In this document: positions 43,694 through 52,362 of the stretch, one piece after another
Numbering within the stretch: position 1 is the stretch's first letter
Layout of the letters: every line of letters starts with the position of its first letter
Assembly (NCBI GenBank): GCA_036675345.1
Contig: JAKFFE010000021.1
Location: 248,001-312,000, forward strand
DNA length: 64,000 nucleotides
DNA from: JALYOC01 sp036675345
GTDB taxonomy: Bacteria > Myxococcota > Myxococcia > Myxococcales > Myxococcaceae
Reading direction: 5' to 3'
Translations under genes and position numbers: made by a program
The notes under the pieces: model-generated
The model's input: only the letters and a program-made list of their open reading frames with translations
Told to the model about the DNA's origin: nothing
Database searches by the model: none

Positions 43694-46015
43694 ATGAGTG
43701 AACCGACCCGCCGCAGCAACTTCCTGACCGACATCATCGACGCCGACCTGGCCGCCAAGAAGAACGGCGGCAAGGTGGTCACCCGCTTCCCGCCGGAGCC
43801 CAACGGCTACCTGCACGTCGGTCACGCCAAGTCGATCATCCTCAACTTCGGCACCGCGCTGCAGTTCGAGGGTCGCTGCCACCTGCGCTTCGACGATACC
43901 AACCCCGCCACCGAGGAGACCGAGTACGTCGAGTCGATCAAGCGGGACGTGCGCTGGCTGGGCTTCGAGTGGGGCGAGCGGCTGTTCCACGCCTCCGACT
44001 TCTTCGAGAAGATGTACCAGTGCGCGATCCGGCTGGTGAAGGACGGCAAGGCGTTCGTGGACAGCCAGGGCGTGGACGCGATCCGCGAGCAACGCGGGGA
44101 CTTCGGCAAGCCGGGCCGCAACAGCCCGTTCCGGGACCGCACGGTGGCGGAGAACCTGGCCCTGCTGGAGAAGATGCGCCGGGGCGAATTCAAGGACGGG
44201 GAGTGCGTGCTGCGCGCCAAGATCGACATGGCGCACCCCAACGTGCTGCTGCGCGATCCGCTGCTGTACCGGATCCGCCACGCCCACCACTACCGCACCG
44301 GCGACCAGTGGCCGATCTACCCGATGTACGACTTCGCCCATCCGCTGGAGGACGCCTTCGAGGGGGTGACCCACTCCTTCTGCACCCTGGAGTTCGAGTC
44401 CAACCGCGAGATGTACGACTGGGTGCTGGACAACCTGGGCCCGTGGGAGACCCGCCCCCGGCAGTACGAGTTCGCCCGCCTGGAGCTGGGCTACACCATC
44501 GTCTCCAAGCGCAAGCTGCTGCAGCTGGTGACCGAGAAGCACGTGGAGGGCTGGGACGATCCCCGGATGCCCACCATCGCCGGGCTGCGTCGGCGCGGGG
44601 TGACCCCCGAGGCGCTGCGCGACTTCGCCGAGCTGATCGGGGTGGCCAAGAACAACAGCGTGGTGGACATCGGGAAGTTCGAGTTCGCCATCCGCAACGA
44701 CCTGGAGAACCGCGCCCCCAAGGGTCTGGCGGTGCTCAACCCGCTGAAGGTCACCGTCACCAACTGGCCGGCGGAGAAGTTCGACGAGATCGAGCTGGCC
44801 TGGTGGCCGGGGGAGCCTGCCCGCGCCGGGACCCGCAAGGTCCCGTTCGGAAGGCAGCTGCTGATCGAGCAGGAGGACTTCTCGGAGACGCCGCCCAAGG
44901 ACTGGAAGCGGCTGGCCCCCGGTCGGGAGGTCCGGCTGATCGGCGGCTACGTGATCAAGTGCGACGAGGTGGTGAAGGGCAGCGATGGGCAGGTGGTGGA
45001 GCTGCGCTGCTCGTACGATCCGGACTCGCGCGGGGGAGATCCCGCGGACAAGCGGAAGGTTCCCGGATCGCTGAACTGGGTGGAGGCAACCCGCTCGGTC
45101 CCGGTGACCGTGCGCCTCTATGACCGGCTGTTCATGGCCGAGCAGCCGGAGGCGGGCGGCAACTTCCTGGAGAACCTCAACCCCGACTCGCTGACCCTGG
45201 CCCCAGGCGCCCGGGTGGAGCCGGGGCTGGCCCAGATCGAGCCGGAGACCCGGTGGCAGTTCATCCGCCAGGGCTACTTCTTCTCCGACCCCAAGCTGTC
45301 CAGGCCGGGCGCCCCGGTGTTCAACCGGATCATCCGGCTCAAGGACACCTGGGCCGCCAAGGCCGCGCCGGCGCCGACGCCGGAGGTCCGCCGGGACAAG
45401 AAGCCCAAGGAGGACAAGCCCGCCGCCGCTCCCAAGAAGGGCCGCACCGAACACCGCAACGAACTGCGCGCCTCTTCTCCGGAGCTGGCCCAGCGCTACA
45501 CCCGCTACCAGCAGGAGCTGGGACTGGCCCCCGACGACGCGGATCTGCTCACCGGGGATCTGTCGCTGGCGAAGTACTTCGACGCCGCGGTGGCCACCCA
45601 GGCCTCCCCGAAGTCGGTGGCCCGCTGGTTGACCAACGAGCTGCTGGGGCTGGTGAAGGACGAAGGCTTCGCCGACCTCAAGCTGGACGGCGCCGGCTTC
45701 GGCCGGTTCGTGGCGCTGGTGGACTCGGGCAAGGTCAGCCCGGCGGCCGCCAAGACCCTGCTGGCCAAACTGGTGGAGCAGGGCGGCGAGGCGGAGGCGC
45801 TGGCCGGCCAGCTGGGGCTGGAGAAGGTCACCGACAGCTCGGCGATCGTGGCCGCGGTGGAGAAGGTCCTCACCGCCCAGGCGGCCGAGGCCGCCCGCTA
45901 CCGCGCCGGAGAGAAGAAGCTGTTCGGGGTCTTCGTGGGCGCGGTGATGAAGGAGCTGCAGGGCACCGCAGACGCCGCCCTGGTGCGCAAGGTGATCACC
46001 GAGAAGCTGGGCTGA
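43694..46015 (+). CDS. glnS: Glutaminyl-tRNA synthetase with C-terminal GatB/YqeY-type domain
   Basis: The class I synthetase charges tRNA-Gln directly. The catalytic core has RFPPEPNGYLHVGHAKSI (HIGH motif as HVGH) and the KMSKS equivalent VSKRK. The anticodon-binding beta-barrels occupy about residues 340-560. The protein is 773 residues, some 200 longer than E. coli GlnRS (554). The extra part, after a Lys/Pro/Ala linker (about 560-590), is a helical GatB/YqeY-like domain (LVKDEGFADLKLDGAGFGRFVALVDSGKVSPAAAKTLL), as described in Deinococcus GlnRS, where it aids tRNA binding. Presence of GlnRS implies that the transamidation route is not the only source of Gln-tRNA. Confidence 0.94.
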   Translation: MSEPTRRSNFLTDIIDADLAAKKNGGKVVTRFPPEPNGYLHVGHAKSIILNFGTALQFEGRCHLRFDDTNPATEETEYVESIKRDVRWLGFEWGERLFHASDFFEKMYQCAIRLVKDGKAFVDSQGVDAIREQRGDFGKPGRNSPFRDRTVAENLALLEKMRRGEFKDGECVLRAKIDMAHPNVLLRDPLLYRIRHAHHYRTGDQWPIYPMYDFAHPLEDAFEGVTHSFCTLEFESNREMYDWVLDNLGPWETRPRQYEFARLELGYTIVSKRKLLQLVTEKHVEGWDDPRMPTIAGLRRRGVTPEALRDFAELIGVAKNNSVVDIGKFEFAIRNDLENRAPKGLAVLNPLKVTVTNWPAEKFDEIELAWWPGEPARAGTRKVPFGRQLLIEQEDFSETPPKDWKRLAPGREVRLIGGYVIKCDEVVKGSDGQVVELRCSYDPDSRGGDPADKRKVPGSLNWVEATRSVPVTVRLYDRLFMAEQPEAGGNFLENLNPDSLTLAPGARVEPGLAQIEPETRWQFIRQGYFFSDPKLSRPGAPVFNRIIRLKDTWAAKAAPAPTPEVRRDKKPKEDKPAAAPKKGRTEHRNELRASSPELAQRYTRYQQELGLAPDDADLLTGDLSLAKYFDAAVATQASPKSVARWLTNELLGLVKDEGFADLKLDGAGFGRFVALVDSGKVSPAAAKTLLAKLVEQGGEAEALAGQLGLEKVTDSSAIVAAVEKVLTAQAAEAARYRAGEKKLFGVFVGAVMKELQGTADAALVRKVITEKLG

Positions 46016-46140
46016 TCCGCGAGAAAAGGAGCACCTGGACCCCTGCCGGCTGAGCCTGGTCGCTGGCTGCGCCCCTCCCAAGGGGATGGGGCAGAAGATC
46101 GCCTCCCGTTCCCTTTGGTGACACGATCCGCTTCGTGCGC

Positions 46141-47058
46141 ATGGAAGAAGAAGAGGTCCGGCCCCCCAGGTCGCAGTGGATTGACGCCTTCGAACGGCAC
46201 CTGAACGGACCACGTTCGGCGTCCCGCCACACCGCGCGCGCGTACCTCCACGACCTGGAGCAGCTGGAGGACTACCTGCGCCCGCAGGGGGTGGATCTGC
46301 TGGCCGCCACCCACGCGAACATCCGTGGCTTCCTGGGGATCCTGGCGGTGGACAAGAAGGCCACCAGCCGGGCGCGCAAGCTGGCCAGCGTGAAGTCCTT
46401 CTACAAGTTCCTGGTCCGGCAAAAAGTCCTGACCTCCAGCCCGGCCAAGCTGGTGAAGAGCCCGCGGCTGGACAAGACCCTGCCCAAGGTGGTCCCCATC
46501 GATGAGCTGTTCGCCATCCTGGAGATGCCCTCCACCAAGACCGTGCTCGGTCTGCGGGACCGGGCGATCCTGGAGATGCTGTACGGCGGCGGGCTGCGTA
46601 TCAGCGAGCTGTGCTCCCTGAACCTGGGGGACGTGGATCGCTCCGGGCGGATCGTCCGGGTGATGGGCAAGGGCCGCAAGGAGCGGCTGGTGCCGGTCAA
46701 CGAGAAGGCGATCCGCGCGCTGAACACCTATCTGCAGCGGCGGGGAGAGCTGCTGGCCACCCCGTTCAAGAACCAGACGCCGGAGGCGATCTACCTGAAC
46801 TTCCGCGGGGGCCGGCTGACGCCCCGCAGCATCGCCCGGCACCTGGACACCTACGTGCTGCAGTGCGCGCTGGCCCGCAAGGTCAGCCCCCACTCGCTGC
46901 GTCACTCCTTTGCCACCCACCTGCTGGCCGGCGGGGCGGACATCCGCAGCATCCAGGAACTCCTGGGCCACGCCAGCCTCTCCACCACCCAGAAGTACAC
47001 CGCGGTGACCTTCGAGCAGCTGCAGGCGGTCTACGACAAGTCCCATCCGCACGCCTGA
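46141..47058 (+). CDS. xerC: Tyrosine recombinase XerC
   Basis: XerC with XerD resolves chromosome dimers at dif. Counting from the ATG at 46141 the protein has 305 residues: an N-terminal SAM-like core-binding domain (WIDAFERHLNGPRSASRHTARAYLHDL) and a catalytic domain with R153 (GGGLRISEL), H251 and R254 (HSLRHSFATHL), H277 (LGHASL) and nucleophile Y286 (TTQKYT). GTG at 46135 would add two residues. Its place directly before hslV-hslU mirrors codV-clpQ-clpY of Bacillus. XerD is the alternative, but context favours XerC. Confidence 0.9.
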   Translation: MEEEEVRPPRSQWIDAFERHLNGPRSASRHTARAYLHDLEQLEDYLRPQGVDLLAATHANIRGFLGILAVDKKATSRARKLASVKSFYKFLVRQKVLTSSPAKLVKSPRLDKTLPKVVPIDELFAILEMPSTKTVLGLRDRAILEMLYGGGLRISELCSLNLGDVDRSGRIVRVMGKGRKERLVPVNEKAIRALNTYLQRRGELLATPFKNQTPEAIYLNFRGGRLTPRSIARHLDTYVLQCALARKVSPHSLRHSFATHLLAGGADIRSIQELLGHASLSTTQKYTAVTFEQLQAVYDKSHPHA

Positions 47059-47144
47059 GCTTGCATTCCCGCGCCTCGTTCCTTGCCCAACTCCGCGGGC
47101 CGACTCCCCTGCGGCGCCGAAACCCGCGTGTTAGACCCAACCCC

Positions 47145-47672
47145 ATGTTCCATGGGACGACCATTCTCTGCGTCCGTCGTGAGGGCAAAGTGGTCCTGGT
47201 CGGTGACGGCCAGGTCTCCCTCGACAAGACGGTGATGAAGGGCAACGCCAAGAAGGTGCGGCGGCTGGGAGACGGCGCGGTGGTGGCCGGGTTCGCCGGC
47301 AGCACCGCGGATGCCTTCACCCTGTTCGAGCGCTTCGAGGCCAAGCTCAAGGAGCACCAGAAGAACCTGGCCCGCGCCTGCGTGGAGCTGGGCAAGGACT
47401 GGCGCACCGATCGCTTCCTGCGCCGGCTGGAGGCGCTGCTGATCGTGGCCGACAAGGACCGGACCTTCATCCTCTCCGGGGCGGGGGACGTGATCGAACC
47501 CGAGCACGGGGTGGCGGCAATCGGCTCCGGCGGGCACTACGCCCTGGCGGCGGCGCGGGCGCTGCAGGAGAACTCGCAGCTGCCGGCCAAGGAGATCGCC
47601 ACCAAGGCGATGGAGATCGCCGCGGACATCTGCATCTACACCAACACGAACTTTTCCTTCGAGGAGCTGTGA
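47145..47672 (+). CDS. hslV: ATP-dependent protease proteolytic subunit HslV
   Basis: HslV forms the dodecameric peptidase core of the HslUV protease. The 175-residue protein starts MFHGTTILCVRREGKVVLVG; processing after the short propeptide would expose the catalytic Thr5 or Thr in GTTI. The DGQVSL, VMKGNAKKVRRL, GFAGSTADAFTLFERFE and IGSGGHYALAAARAL blocks are typical. ATG at 47145 is the only reasonable start, although it lacks a good ribosome site. Its stop overlaps the hslU start (GTGA), so subunits are translated together. Confidence 0.95.
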   Translation: MFHGTTILCVRREGKVVLVGDGQVSLDKTVMKGNAKKVRRLGDGAVVAGFAGSTADAFTLFERFEAKLKEHQKNLARACVELGKDWRTDRFLRRLEALLIVADKDRTFILSGAGDVIEPEHGVAAIGSGGHYALAAARALQENSQLPAKEIATKAMEIAADICIYTNTNFSFEEL

Positions 47673-49078
47673 GCGTGAGCGAGGACAAGCGGCTCAGAGT
47701 CTTCACCCCTCGGGAGATCGTCAGCGAGCTGGATCGCTACATCGTGGGTCAGAACGCGGCCAAGCGCGCGGTGGCGATCGCCCTGCGCAACCGGTGGCGA
47801 CGGCAGCAGGTGCACTCGGACCTGCGCGACGAGATCCACCCCAAGAACATCATCTTGATCGGACCCACTGGGGTGGGGAAGACCGAGATCGCGCGACGGC
47901 TGGCGCGGCTGGCCCAGGCCCCGTTCGTGAAGGTGGAGGCCTCCAAGTTCACCGAGGTGGGCTACGTCGGCCGCGACGTGGAGTCGATGATCCGCGATCT
48001 GGTGGAGGCGGCGATCGCCTTGATCCGCGAGGAGGAGCTGGAGAAGGTCCAGGCCCGCGCCTCCGATCTGGCCGAGGACCGGCTGGTGGAGCTGCTCTCG
48101 GGAAGTGCTCCGCCGCCGCCCCCCGCGCCGGGCCGGGCTCCGTTCGGCTTCACCCCGCCGCCCCCGCCCCCTTCGGTGCCCCGGCTGTCGGAGGCGGAGC
48201 GGGAGAAGCTGCGCGCCCGCATCCGCGCCGGCACCCTGGACGAAGAGTTGGTGGAGATCGACGTGGCGGAGAACAACCTCACCTTCATGAGGAACTTCTC
48301 CGGGCAGGGGATGGAGGAGATCGGCCTCAACCTCCAGGACCTGTTCAAGAACATGCCCGGGTACAACAAGACCAAGCGGCGTCAGGTCACCGTCCCGGAG
48401 GCGCTGAAGATCCTCACCCAGGACGAGTCCGGCAAGCTGGTGGACATGGACCGGGTGCAGCGGGAGGCGGTGCTGCGCGCGGAGAGCCACGGGATCATCT
48501 TCGTGGACGAGATCGACAAGATCGCCAGCCGCGAGGGCTCGGGCGGACATGGTCCGGACATCTCCCGGGAAGGCGTGCAGCGGGACATCCTCCCGATCGT
48601 GGAGGGGTCCACCGTGAACACCAAGTACGGCCCGGTGAAGACCGATCACATGCTGTTCATCGCCGCCGGAGCCTTCCACGTCTCCAAGCCCTCGGACCTG
48701 ATCCCGGAGCTGCAGGGCCGCTTCCCGATCCGGGTGGAGCTGGAGGCGCTGTCCGGCGAGGACCTGGTGCGGATCCTGCGCGAGCCGAAGAACTCGCTGG
48801 TCCGCCAGTACACCGCGCTGCTGGAGACCGAAGGGGTGGCGCTGGAGTTCACCGAGGACGGGGTGGCGGAGATCGCCCGCATCGCCCAGGCGGTGAACGA
48901 CCGCACCCAGAGCATCGGCGCCCGGCGGCTGCACACGGTGATGGAGCGGCTGCTGGACGACATCTCCTTCTCTGCCTCCGACGGGCAGCAGAAGGCGCTG
49001 AAGGTGGACGCCGACTACGTCCGCGAGCGACTCAAGGACGTGGTCGCCGACGAGGATCTTTCGCGCTACATCCTCTGA
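47669..49078 (+). CDS. hslU: ATP-dependent protease ATPase subunit HslU
   Basis: HslU is the AAA+ unfoldase that feeds HslV. The 469-residue protein has FTPREIVSELDRYIVGQNAAKRAVAIA at the start, Walker A GPTGVGKTE, the pore loop VGYVGRDVE, the I-domain (about 115-240), Walker B GIIFVDEIDKIA and the C-terminal SARRLHTVMERLLDDISF-type lid, ending ...EDLSRYIL as required for docking to HslV. A Pro-rich insertion (PPPPPAPGRAPFGFTPPPPPP, about 148-170) in the I-domain is unusual. GTG at 47669 overlaps the hslV stop by four bases. Confidence 0.95.
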   Translation: MSVSEDKRLRVFTPREIVSELDRYIVGQNAAKRAVAIALRNRWRRQQVHSDLRDEIHPKNIILIGPTGVGKTEIARRLARLAQAPFVKVEASKFTEVGYVGRDVESMIRDLVEAAIALIREEELEKVQARASDLAEDRLVELLSGSAPPPPPAPGRAPFGFTPPPPPPSVPRLSEAEREKLRARIRAGTLDEELVEIDVAENNLTFMRNFSGQGMEEIGLNLQDLFKNMPGYNKTKRRQVTVPEALKILTQDESGKLVDMDRVQREAVLRAESHGIIFVDEIDKIASREGSGGHGPDISREGVQRDILPIVEGSTVNTKYGPVKTDHMLFIAAGAFHVSKPSDLIPELQGRFPIRVELEALSGEDLVRILREPKNSLVRQYTALLETEGVALEFTEDGVAEIARIAQAVNDRTQSIGARRLHTVMERLLDDISFSASDGQQKALKVDADYVRERLKDVVADEDLSRYIL

Positions 49079-49117
49079 AGCCAAGCGACCGGGCGCGTCG
49101 CGGCGGAGGACTTTGGC

Positions 49118-50377
49118 GTGGGCTTCTTCAGTCGGCTGCTGTCGCGCAAACCCAAGGTGGAGGCGGACCCCCGCGACCTCTTCTTCGAAGAGGTGAGGCA
49201 GGCCGCCTTCGCCAAGCGGGGAGTGATCGCGGTCGTCCGCCTGGAGTCCGGTTACGGGATGGCGGTGACCCAGGAGGGCCGCCAGGGCCAGCTCCACCTG
49301 TATTTGGACAACCTCTACGCGCATTGCCGGCAGCTGCCGCCGCAGGACCGGCCCGCGGAGATCGACCGCTTCTTGGCCCTGCTCACCGAGCAGCGCGTGA
49401 AGAATGCGACCTGGAAGGAGGCTCGGCCCCGGCTCCTCCCGGTGATCCGCGCCCCGATGTTCAGTGGGCTGCCGGACGCGGAGGCCAAGTTGGAGCCCTT
49501 CTGCCGAGAGCTCGTCCCGTGTCTGCGCGAACACCTGGTGATCGATCACCCGGAGTCGATGGCCTACGTCCGCGCCGAGGACGTCAAGAACTGGGGCCTC
49601 ACCCAGGAAGAGCTGTTCGACACCGCGTACGAGAACCTGCGTCCGCTGGCCGGGGAGGGCGTCGAACTCTACGAGGAGCAGCCCTCGCCGATCTGGTGTG
49701 TGGACAGCGGCGATGGCTACGAGAGCTCGCGGCTGCTGCTGCCCGGGTTCCTGGCCGCCTTCGCCGGCAAGGTGGAGGGTCGGCCGATCGCGGTGGTGCC
49801 CGACCGATCGATGCTCTTCATCGGCGGTGACGCCCACCCCCGCACGGTGATCCGCCTCTGCGAACTGGCGGAGCGGGAGTACGCCGCCTCCACCCGGAAC
49901 GTCTCCTGCGGCGTCTACGCAGTGGATGGGGAAGGGAAGCTGATCCCCTACCTCCGTGCGGTGGAGGACGAGGCCACCCCCCGGGTTCGCGAGGCGCACC
50001 TGAAGTTCCTGGGCACCGAGTACGGGACCCAGAAGGCAGCGCTGGACGAACACCACCAGAAGACCGGGGTGGACGTGTTCGTGGCCACCTTCACCGGGGC
50101 CCGGGACGCGAAGGGGCAGGCCTTCTCGTACTGCACCTGGGTCCCGGAGATTCTCAGCCTGCTGCCCAAGACCTCCCTGGTGGCGATCGCCCAGCAGGAG
50201 GGAAAGAAGGACGCCCTCTGGGTCTCCTGGGCGGACGCCCTGCGGATCGCCGGCTCCTGTTGGCGTCCCGAACCAGGCCTCTACCCGCCGCGATGGCGGA
50301 CCGTCTCTCCCCCCAGTCCGGAACAGCTGGCAGGATTGCGCGCGGTGGAAGTCCGGCCGCAGGGGGGGAACTCATGA
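49118..50377 (+). CDS. DUF1444-family protein
   Basis: The 419-residue protein contains the DUF1444 pattern between about residues 100 and 260: LLPVIRAPMF...LVPCLREHLVIDHPESMAYVRAEDVKNWGLTQEELFDTAYENLRPLA. Function of this family is unknown. GTG at 49118 has GGAGG about nine bases upstream. The C-terminal 150 residues contain no known motif. The stop overlaps the start of the next gene (ATGA), so the DUF1444 and DUF2314-like proteins are made together. The pair follows hslVU by 39 bp and may be read through from it. Confidence 0.78.
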   Translation: MGFFSRLLSRKPKVEADPRDLFFEEVRQAAFAKRGVIAVVRLESGYGMAVTQEGRQGQLHLYLDNLYAHCRQLPPQDRPAEIDRFLALLTEQRVKNATWKEARPRLLPVIRAPMFSGLPDAEAKLEPFCRELVPCLREHLVIDHPESMAYVRAEDVKNWGLTQEELFDTAYENLRPLAGEGVELYEEQPSPIWCVDSGDGYESSRLLLPGFLAAFAGKVEGRPIAVVPDRSMLFIGGDAHPRTVIRLCELAEREYAASTRNVSCGVYAVDGEGKLIPYLRAVEDEATPRVREAHLKFLGTEYGTQKAALDEHHQKTGVDVFVATFTGARDAKGQAFSYCTWVPEILSLLPKTSLVAIAQQEGKKDALWVSWADALRIAGSCWRPEPGLYPPRWRTVSPPSPEQLAGLRAVEVRPQGGNS

Positions 50378-51699
50378 GCTGGTGGAAGCGCAAGCCGAAG
50401 GAGCTGCAGGCAGGCTCGGTGCTGTTTCGCGGCAAGTGGCCGGCCCGGCCGGAGGACTTCGCCTTTCTGGAGAAGCGCGGCATCTCGCTGCGACTCCAGG
50501 AGCAGGCGGCGGGGCAGGGCTGGTCCGCCAGCCTCGAGCACCGGGACTGGGGCCAGGCGAACCTGATCTGGCAACCGGAAATGCCTCCTCCGCCGCGGGT
50601 GCTGATCGACTGGGATCCGCGACTGACAGCCGAAGAGAAGGCGCTGGCCCACCAGGCCGGAAGCACCCTCTCGGTCACCGCCGAGCCGCGCTCCGGCAAC
50701 GTGCTGGCGGACCGCAAGGATCTGCTCCGCTTCCTCCGCGCGGTGATGGGCGAGGACGGGCTGGGGGCGATGGATCACATCGCCCAGGCCTTCTGGTCCC
50801 GGGAGGGACTGGACGAAGAGCTGGCCCATGACGCCGAGCTGGACATCGACGCCATCTACACGCTGCATCTGCTGGGCGGTCATGAGGAGGAGACCTCGGA
50901 GGACCGGCGTGCGTTCTGGGTGCACTCGCACGGGCTGCAGGAGATCGGCTTTCAGGACTTCGATCTGCTCAACCCCACCCCGGAGCTGCATGGGCATGCG
51001 CAGGACCTGCTGCGGGCGCTGGCCTTCGCCACGGTGGAGGGCCGCCTGGTTCCCGGAGGCCAGCCCTTCCCGCTGGCCAGTGGGGTGGGAGTCTCCGGGG
51101 TGGAGGCCCGGGCCTTCCTGGCCGCGTCGGGGGAGGCCTACCCCGAGTGGCGGGACAGCCTGGATGAAGCGCATCTGGACGGTCATCTGGTGGTCTGTGA
51201 GCCCGTCTCCCGGGGGCTGTGGGCCAGGCTGACCGGCCGCCACCATCCCCGGCCTTGCCGGTTCCTGCAGGGGACCCTGCCGGAGGAGATGCTGATCTTC
51301 TATTCCCCGGCGGCCACCGACCTGATGTCCCGCCGGGCACGTCAGATGCTGCCGACCCTGCGTGCCCTGCAGGAGGAGCTGGCCGAGCTGGAGCTGCCGA
51401 CCCTGGTCAAGCTGGGCTACGCGACCGACGATCAGGACGGCACCGAACACCTGTGGTTCCAGGTGCACGCCTTCCAGGGTGACCAGGTGGACGCGACCTT
51501 GATCAACCAGCCCTTCCACATCCAGAGGATGACCGAGGGCCAACGCTCGCTCCACCCGCTGGAGCTGCTCAGCGACTGGATGATCGTCACCCCCCTGGGA
51601 CGGATCGACCCGCGGTCCACCCGCGTGGTCCGGGCATTGAGGGTGCATCGGGAGGGGCTGGTGGCGGCGCTCAAGGAGATGCGCGTCGCCGAAGGCTGA
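50374..51699 (+). CDS. DUF4026/DUF2314-like protein coupled to the DUF1444 gene
   Basis: The 441-residue protein starts MSWWKRKPKELQAGSVLFRG. Its C-terminal 80 residues (TEHLWFQVHAFQGDQVDATLINQPF, then LSDWMIVTPLG) match the DUF2314 pattern, and the N-terminal two thirds resemble DUF4026, the domain usually joined to it. No enzymatic motif is visible and no signal peptide, so it is probably cytoplasmic. The overlapping ATGA links it to the DUF1444 protein. A clear Rho-independent terminator follows, so the transcript ends here. Confidence 0.75.
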   Translation: MSWWKRKPKELQAGSVLFRGKWPARPEDFAFLEKRGISLRLQEQAAGQGWSASLEHRDWGQANLIWQPEMPPPPRVLIDWDPRLTAEEKALAHQAGSTLSVTAEPRSGNVLADRKDLLRFLRAVMGEDGLGAMDHIAQAFWSREGLDEELAHDAELDIDAIYTLHLLGGHEEETSEDRRAFWVHSHGLQEIGFQDFDLLNPTPELHGHAQDLLRALAFATVEGRLVPGGQPFPLASGVGVSGVEARAFLAASGEAYPEWRDSLDEAHLDGHLVVCEPVSRGLWARLTGRHHPRPCRFLQGTLPEEMLIFYSPAATDLMSRRARQMLPTLRALQEELAELELPTLVKLGYATDDQDGTEHLWFQVHAFQGDQVDATLINQPFHIQRMTEGQRSLHPLELLSDWMIVTPLGRIDPRSTRVVRALRVHREGLVAALKEMRVAEG

Positions 51700-51741
51700 C
51701 GGCCCCCCCCAACCAGGCAGGCGACCGGTAGGGGAGGGTAG

Positions 51742-51766
51742 GCCCCCTCGGGGCTGGGTCTTTTTG
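51742..51766 (+). terminator. Rho-independent terminator before the ECF sigma operon
   Basis: GCCCC-ctc-GGGGC (51742-51754) followed by tgggtcTTTTTG makes a standard GC stem with a T-run. It closes the DUF1444/DUF2314-like transcript and isolates the ECF sigma promoter just downstream. Confidence 0.75.
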
Positions 51767-51776
51767 CTCCCGGTGC

Positions 51777-51804
51777 GGAAACACATTTCCAGAGCGTTCG
51801 TAGA
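51777..51804 (+). promoter_or_regulatory. ECF-type promoter before the sigma factor gene
   Basis: GGAAAC (51777-51782) and CGTAGA (51799-51804) are separated by 16 bp, a classic ECF sigma promoter form (GGAAC ... CGTC/CGTA). The -35 also begins a small dyad, GGAAA-caca-TTTCC. It lies directly upstream of the ECF sigma gene, so autoregulation is likely. The predicted transcript start would be only about 8 nt from the ATG, giving a very short leader. Confidence 0.6.
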
Positions 51805-51818
51805 ACGAGGCACACGGG

Positions 51819-52361
51819 ATGACTGGCCCGACGGACGAAGAGCTCATGGAGAGGTTCGCCAATGGAGAGGACTCCGCCTTCGAACCCTTGTTCGAGAGGC
51901 ATGCCCGGCATGTGCACGGGTTCCTGATGCGGATGGTGCGGGACCCGCGGCTGGCGGATGATCTGGTCCAGACGACCTTCCTCTCGGTGGTGCGGGCGCG
52001 CGGTCGCTACGAGCCCGGGACCCGGTTCTCACCCTGGTTGTTGACCATTGCCGGGAACGCGGGGAGGGACTTTCTGCGGCGAAAGCGCCACGTGGAGGGC
52101 CTGACCCCCACCGGTGAGCTGGGGGATGCGGCCCAGGTCTCTCCCGCCCAGGGCGATCCCGGCCTGCGCAACCGCCTGGAGGCGGCCTTTGCCACCCTCC
52201 CTGTCGATCAACGGGAGGCGGTGGTGCTGGCCAAGGTGGAAGGCTGGTCGTTCGAGGAGATCTCCCGGGCGCTGGGGATCACCTCCACCGCCGCGCGGCT
52301 GCGGGCGCACCGTGGCTACGAGAAGTTGCGTGCCCTCCTCTCGGACCTGGAGGAGGCCTGA
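51819..52361 (+). CDS. ECF-family RNA polymerase sigma factor
   Basis: The 180-residue protein has region 2 (DSAFEPLFERHARHVHGFLMRMVRDPRLADDLVQTTFLSVVRARGRY, with the core-binding and -10 recognition helices) and region 4 (LEAAFATLPVDQREAVVLAKVEGWSFEEISRALGITSTAARLRAHRGYEKLRALL, a helix-turn-helix for the -35). A linker of about 30 residues joins them. It directs polymerase to GGAAC-type promoters. The next gene starts two bases after its stop and encodes a six-helix membrane protein of the NrsF/DUF1109 kind, the expected anti-sigma factor. ATG at 51819 has little ribosome site, consistent with the short leader. Confidence 0.92.
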   Translation: MTGPTDEELMERFANGEDSAFEPLFERHARHVHGFLMRMVRDPRLADDLVQTTFLSVVRARGRYEPGTRFSPWLLTIAGNAGRDFLRRKRHVEGLTPTGELGDAAQVSPAQGDPGLRNRLEAAFATLPVDQREAVVLAKVEGWSFEEISRALGITSTAARLRAHRGYEKLRALLSDLEEA

Positions 52362-52362
52362 A

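Noticed and set aside
46072..46085. CCCCT-ccca-AGGGG hairpin between glnS and xerC
   Set aside because: Only five pairs with a T-A/C-G-poor context and no T-run; too weak to call a terminator.
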